Positions 61,903 through 64,000 of a stretch of DNA of 64,000 nucleotides are shown here, piece by piece. How positions within the stretch are numbered: the stretch's first letter is position 1; each line of letters begins with the position of its first letter. A program made the translations under genes and the position numbers. Source of the DNA: CAZSDU01 sp964429135. Lineage in GTDB: Bacteria; Bacteroidota; Bacteroidia; Bacteroidales; FEN-979. Where the stretch lies: positions 1 to 64,000 of the forward strand of contig CAYSAU010000007.1 of the NCBI GenBank assembly GCA_964429135.1, given 5' to 3'. Below the pieces are notes generated by a model. It was given only the letters and a program-made list of their open reading frames with translations, ran no database searches and was not told the DNA's origin.

Positions 61903-64000
61903 TCAGATTTTAAAAGTGATTCCAATCAGAAAGTTGATTAATGCCTGAGGGAAATATCCGTTGGCTTCACCATACTGATGGTCATAGTAATACTGATACA
62001 CCCAGGCATTGGTCTCATATTTACTGTTAAAAAGGTTATTGATCATGAAGTGAAGGTTGATTTCATTAAAAGGCTTCACTTTTAAGGCATACGATGCAGC
62101 AAGGCTATGGATAAAATAAGGATTAAGGGAGCGATTTTTATTGCTGGTATTATCGATGAATTGTCTACCGACATATTTTGAAATCAGGGAAAACGCAAGT
62201 GAAGTTACTGGCTTATAGGTAATGGTACTGCCTGCCAGGATATTTGGCGAGAACGAAAGATCCGTCAGCCCCAGATCTTCCTGCATCTGTCCAATGAATC
62301 CGGTAGAATCATATATATCAATGTAGGAAGTGAAATCTTTTATTTTATTCCGGCTCAGGGTCAGATTTGCATTCCACTCCAGTTTTTTAAATAGCCGGAG
62401 ACTTGCGGAAAGTTCTACTCCCAGCCGGTAACTTTTCGGAACATTCACCATAATGGCTTCCCCAACATTATTGATTTCACCGGTCAATACAAGCTGGTTA
62501 TGATAATTCATGAAATACAGGTTCACACTTCCGAAAAAAGCGGAGGATTTGTAATTATAACCGAGTTCGGTATCGAAAAGTGTTTCAAAAGTGGGGTTAC
62601 GGTCTGGATCCGCATCTTTGTAGTTATTTCTGCTTGGTTCTCTATGGGTCATGCCAAATGAAACATAAGCCTGATGGTGGTTACTGAGATCAAAGAAAAT
62701 TCCCCCCTTCGGATTGAAGAAATTAAACGTATGCTGCTGATCGATGGATCTCAGGTCATCGAGGGTGCCATGCATGGCATAAGATACATACCTGTATTGG
62801 AGGTCAAGATAAAGATTTACTTTACTGATCAATTGGAAATTTATTTTTGAGAACACATTAAAATCCTTTTTTAGACCAGTGTTGTAATACCAGTTACGGT
62901 TGTTATCCCCATTGGAGGCATAATCTGCCCAGATGATCTTACCGAAATGTCTTCCAAAATAACGGTTCCAGGCTCCCCCGAGGGTTACTGTCAAATGATT
63001 CGGTATCGTGTAGTTGCTTGAAAAAGTCAAACCGCAAAAATCATTATCCATCATTTTCCGGTTGACTAGATCAGTGGTAGTAATGGTATCGGAACCGATG
63101 ATCACATCGTCAAGGCCGTATTCGGCAAAGGACTCTTTCTGTTTATAGTTCTCATAATAGCCTTTGCCTTTTGTATAATGGAGGGCCAGGTTCATATTCC
63201 AGTTCTTCATCAGGGTCTGTGAAAAGATTGCCTGGTAGTGATCCTGCTGATAATTATCGATCTGATTATTATAGTAAGAAATATGTCCGAATTTATCAAT
63301 GTATTCACCTGCCGGATTATATGTTCGGTTTGTACTTAGTGAATCCATTGGAACGCCTTCCCAGGCCTGATAGGTTTTTTCGAAACCGGAACTGGCGATG
63401 AGGCGGAGGGTGGTATTTTTTCCATAATATCCGCCAGAAATATAATACGATTTCAGTTTAGCGTATGCCCGGTCAATATAACCATCAGAAGTGATATACG
63501 AAAGTCGTCCGTCAAAACAGATTTTACTGGCCATCAGGCCGGTGCCGAATCTTATACTGGATTTGAATGTGCCATAAGAACCACCGGTCAGATTTAGTTC
63601 TCCATAGGGATCCTGTGACAATCCGGAAGTTTGGATATTGATGGTGCCGCCAAAGGCTCCTGCTCCGTTTGTGGAGGTTCCGACCCCTCTTTGTACTTGA
63701 ATATTATCTGCTGAGGAAGCTAAGTCAGGAAGATCGACAAACCAGACCCCCTGTGATTCTGCATCATTTAATGGAATCCCGTTGACGGTGACATTAATGC
63801 GTGTCAGATCGGTTCCTCGGATACTGATTCCTGTATATCCAATTCCATTACCGGCATCAGAAGTAGCCATGATCGATGGAGCATTCACTAACAGAAAAGG
63901 AAGGTCCTTTCCAAGGTTTATATTTTTAATTTCTTTGGCCGTAATGGCTGTAAACGTATTTGGAGTTTTCTCCTGTGCTCTCGTAGCAATGATATTGACT
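61903..64000 (-). CDS. TonB-dependent outer-membrane receptor (5' end outside the window)
   Basis: About 699 residues are visible and the frame stays open to the window edge, so the start is missing. The plug domain is seen (IIATRAQEKTPNTFTAITAK, GNGIGYTGISIRGTDLTRIN, VQRGVGTSTNGAGAFGGTIN), followed by a beta-barrel rich in aromatic residues, ending in F-K-I. It imports a ligand such as a siderophore, cobamide or glycan; no SusD-like partner is present on this side. The first Met-like codon in the window (GTG at 63888) is internal and not the start. Confidence 0.92.
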   Translation of the reverse strand, partial: VNIIATRAQEKTPNTFTAITAKEIKNINLGKDLPFLLVNAPSIMATSDAGNGIGYTGISIRGTDLTRINVTVNGIPLNDAESQGVWFVDLPDLASSADNIQVQRGVGTSTNGAGAFGGTINIQTSGLSQDPYGELNLTGGSYGTFKSSIRFGTGLMASKICFDGRLSYITSDGYIDRAYAKLKSYYISGGYYGKNTTLRLIASSGFEKTYQAWEGVPMDSLSTNRTYNPAGEYIDKFGHISYYNNQIDNYQQDHYQAIFSQTLMKNWNMNLALHYTKGKGYYENYKQKESFAEYGLDDVIIGSDTITTTDLVNRKMMDNDFCGLTFSSNYTIPNHLTVTLGGAWNRYFGRHFGKIIWADYASNGDNNRNWYYNTGLKKDFNVFSKINFQLISKVNLYLDLQYRYVSYAMHGTLDDLRSIDQQHTFNFFNPKGGIFFDLSNHHQAYVSFGMTHREPSRNNYKDADPDRNPTFETLFDTELGYNYKSSAFFGSVNLYFMNYHNQLVLTGEINNVGEAIMVNVPKSYRLGVELSASLRLFKKLEWNANLTLSRNKIKDFTSYIDIYDSTGFIGQMQEDLGLTDLSFSPNILAGSTITYKPVTSLAFSLISKYVGRQFIDNTSNKNRSLNPYFIHSLAASYALKVKPFNEINLHFMINNLFNSKYETNAWVYQYYYDHQYGEANGYFPQALINFLIGITFKI

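Noticed and set aside
63888..63890. GTG at 63888 as the start of the TonB-dependent receptor
   Set aside because: The frame continues upstream to the window edge with plug-domain sequence, so the true start is outside.
1..64000. CRISPR array, insertion sequences or prophage
   Set aside because: No regularly spaced repeats, transposase, integrase or phage structural genes were seen.

Overview
The window looks like part of the chromosome of an anaerobic, fermentative Bacteroidia (Bacteroidales-like) bacterium. Supporting signs are Bacteroidetes-type promoters (TTG, 19-20 nt, TAnnTTTG) before several genes, a PorQ-like type IX secretion protein, an RprX/RprY-like two-component pair, a TonB-dependent receptor, and lineage-typical families (DUF5683, DUF4294, DUF5723, DUF3276/PUR). 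The species cannot be named from the sequence alone.

Layout. 1-6.9 kb: tRNA-Met, a GT4 glycosyltransferase, an aldehyde dehydrogenase, uvrA, an ECF sigma factor and a small unknown protein. 6.9-18.2 kb (minus strand): what may be one long transcript running hydC1-hydB1-hydA1, a sensory hydrogenase/histidine kinase fusion, a receiver protein, a receiver-kinase hybrid, rex, ribF, an MBL hydrolase, trmD and rplS. 18.4-21.5 kb (plus): a second sensory hydrogenase with a PAS domain, followed by a SpoIIE-type phosphatase. 21.6-26.1 kb (minus): a four-gene Hnd-type hydrogenase operon. 26.4-29.8 kb: an OmpR-family two-component pair and a divergent exported protein. 29.9-33.4 kb (minus): a third hydrogenase operon with a minimal flavoprotein subunit. 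33.6-58.3 kb: mostly housekeeping (truA, split transketolase, lolA, ftsK, lepB, dapB, parAB, nusB, porQ, ispH, recF, DciA-like, E2 acyltransferase, clpX, clpP, tig, tRNA-Leu). 58.6-64 kb: DUF5723, a peptide-type ABC permease, tRNA-His, smpB and the 3' part of a TonB-dependent receptor that runs off the window.

The notable part is the 10-34 kb hydrogen-metabolism island. Three distinct [FeFe]-hydrogenase complexes, two different H-cluster sensor proteins, output modules (histidine kinase, receivers, PP2C-type phosphatase) and the NADH/NAD+ sensor Rex lie within 24 kb. I find 18-bp palindromes of the form TTGTnA-N6-TnACAA (with small deviations) upstream of all three hydrogenase operons, which fits Rex sensing NADH and controlling all three. 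The enzymes differ in architecture. Operon 2 has a full HydB plus an extra HndB-like subunit. Operon 3 has a HydB stripped of both accessory Fe-S domains and a Ser in place of one H-cluster Cys. Operon 1 has a HydB whose glycine-rich flavin/NADH loop is altered and which is transcribed with the sensor kinase. The inference is a layered redox and H2 sensing system that balances NADH- and ferredoxin-linked H2 metabolism. No hydEFG maturase genes are in the window.

Other points of interest are a phased array of four TTAAC repeats between the two-component kinase and the divergent exported protein, a RibF whose riboflavin-kinase PTAN motif is lost, and a His-rich tail on trigger factor.
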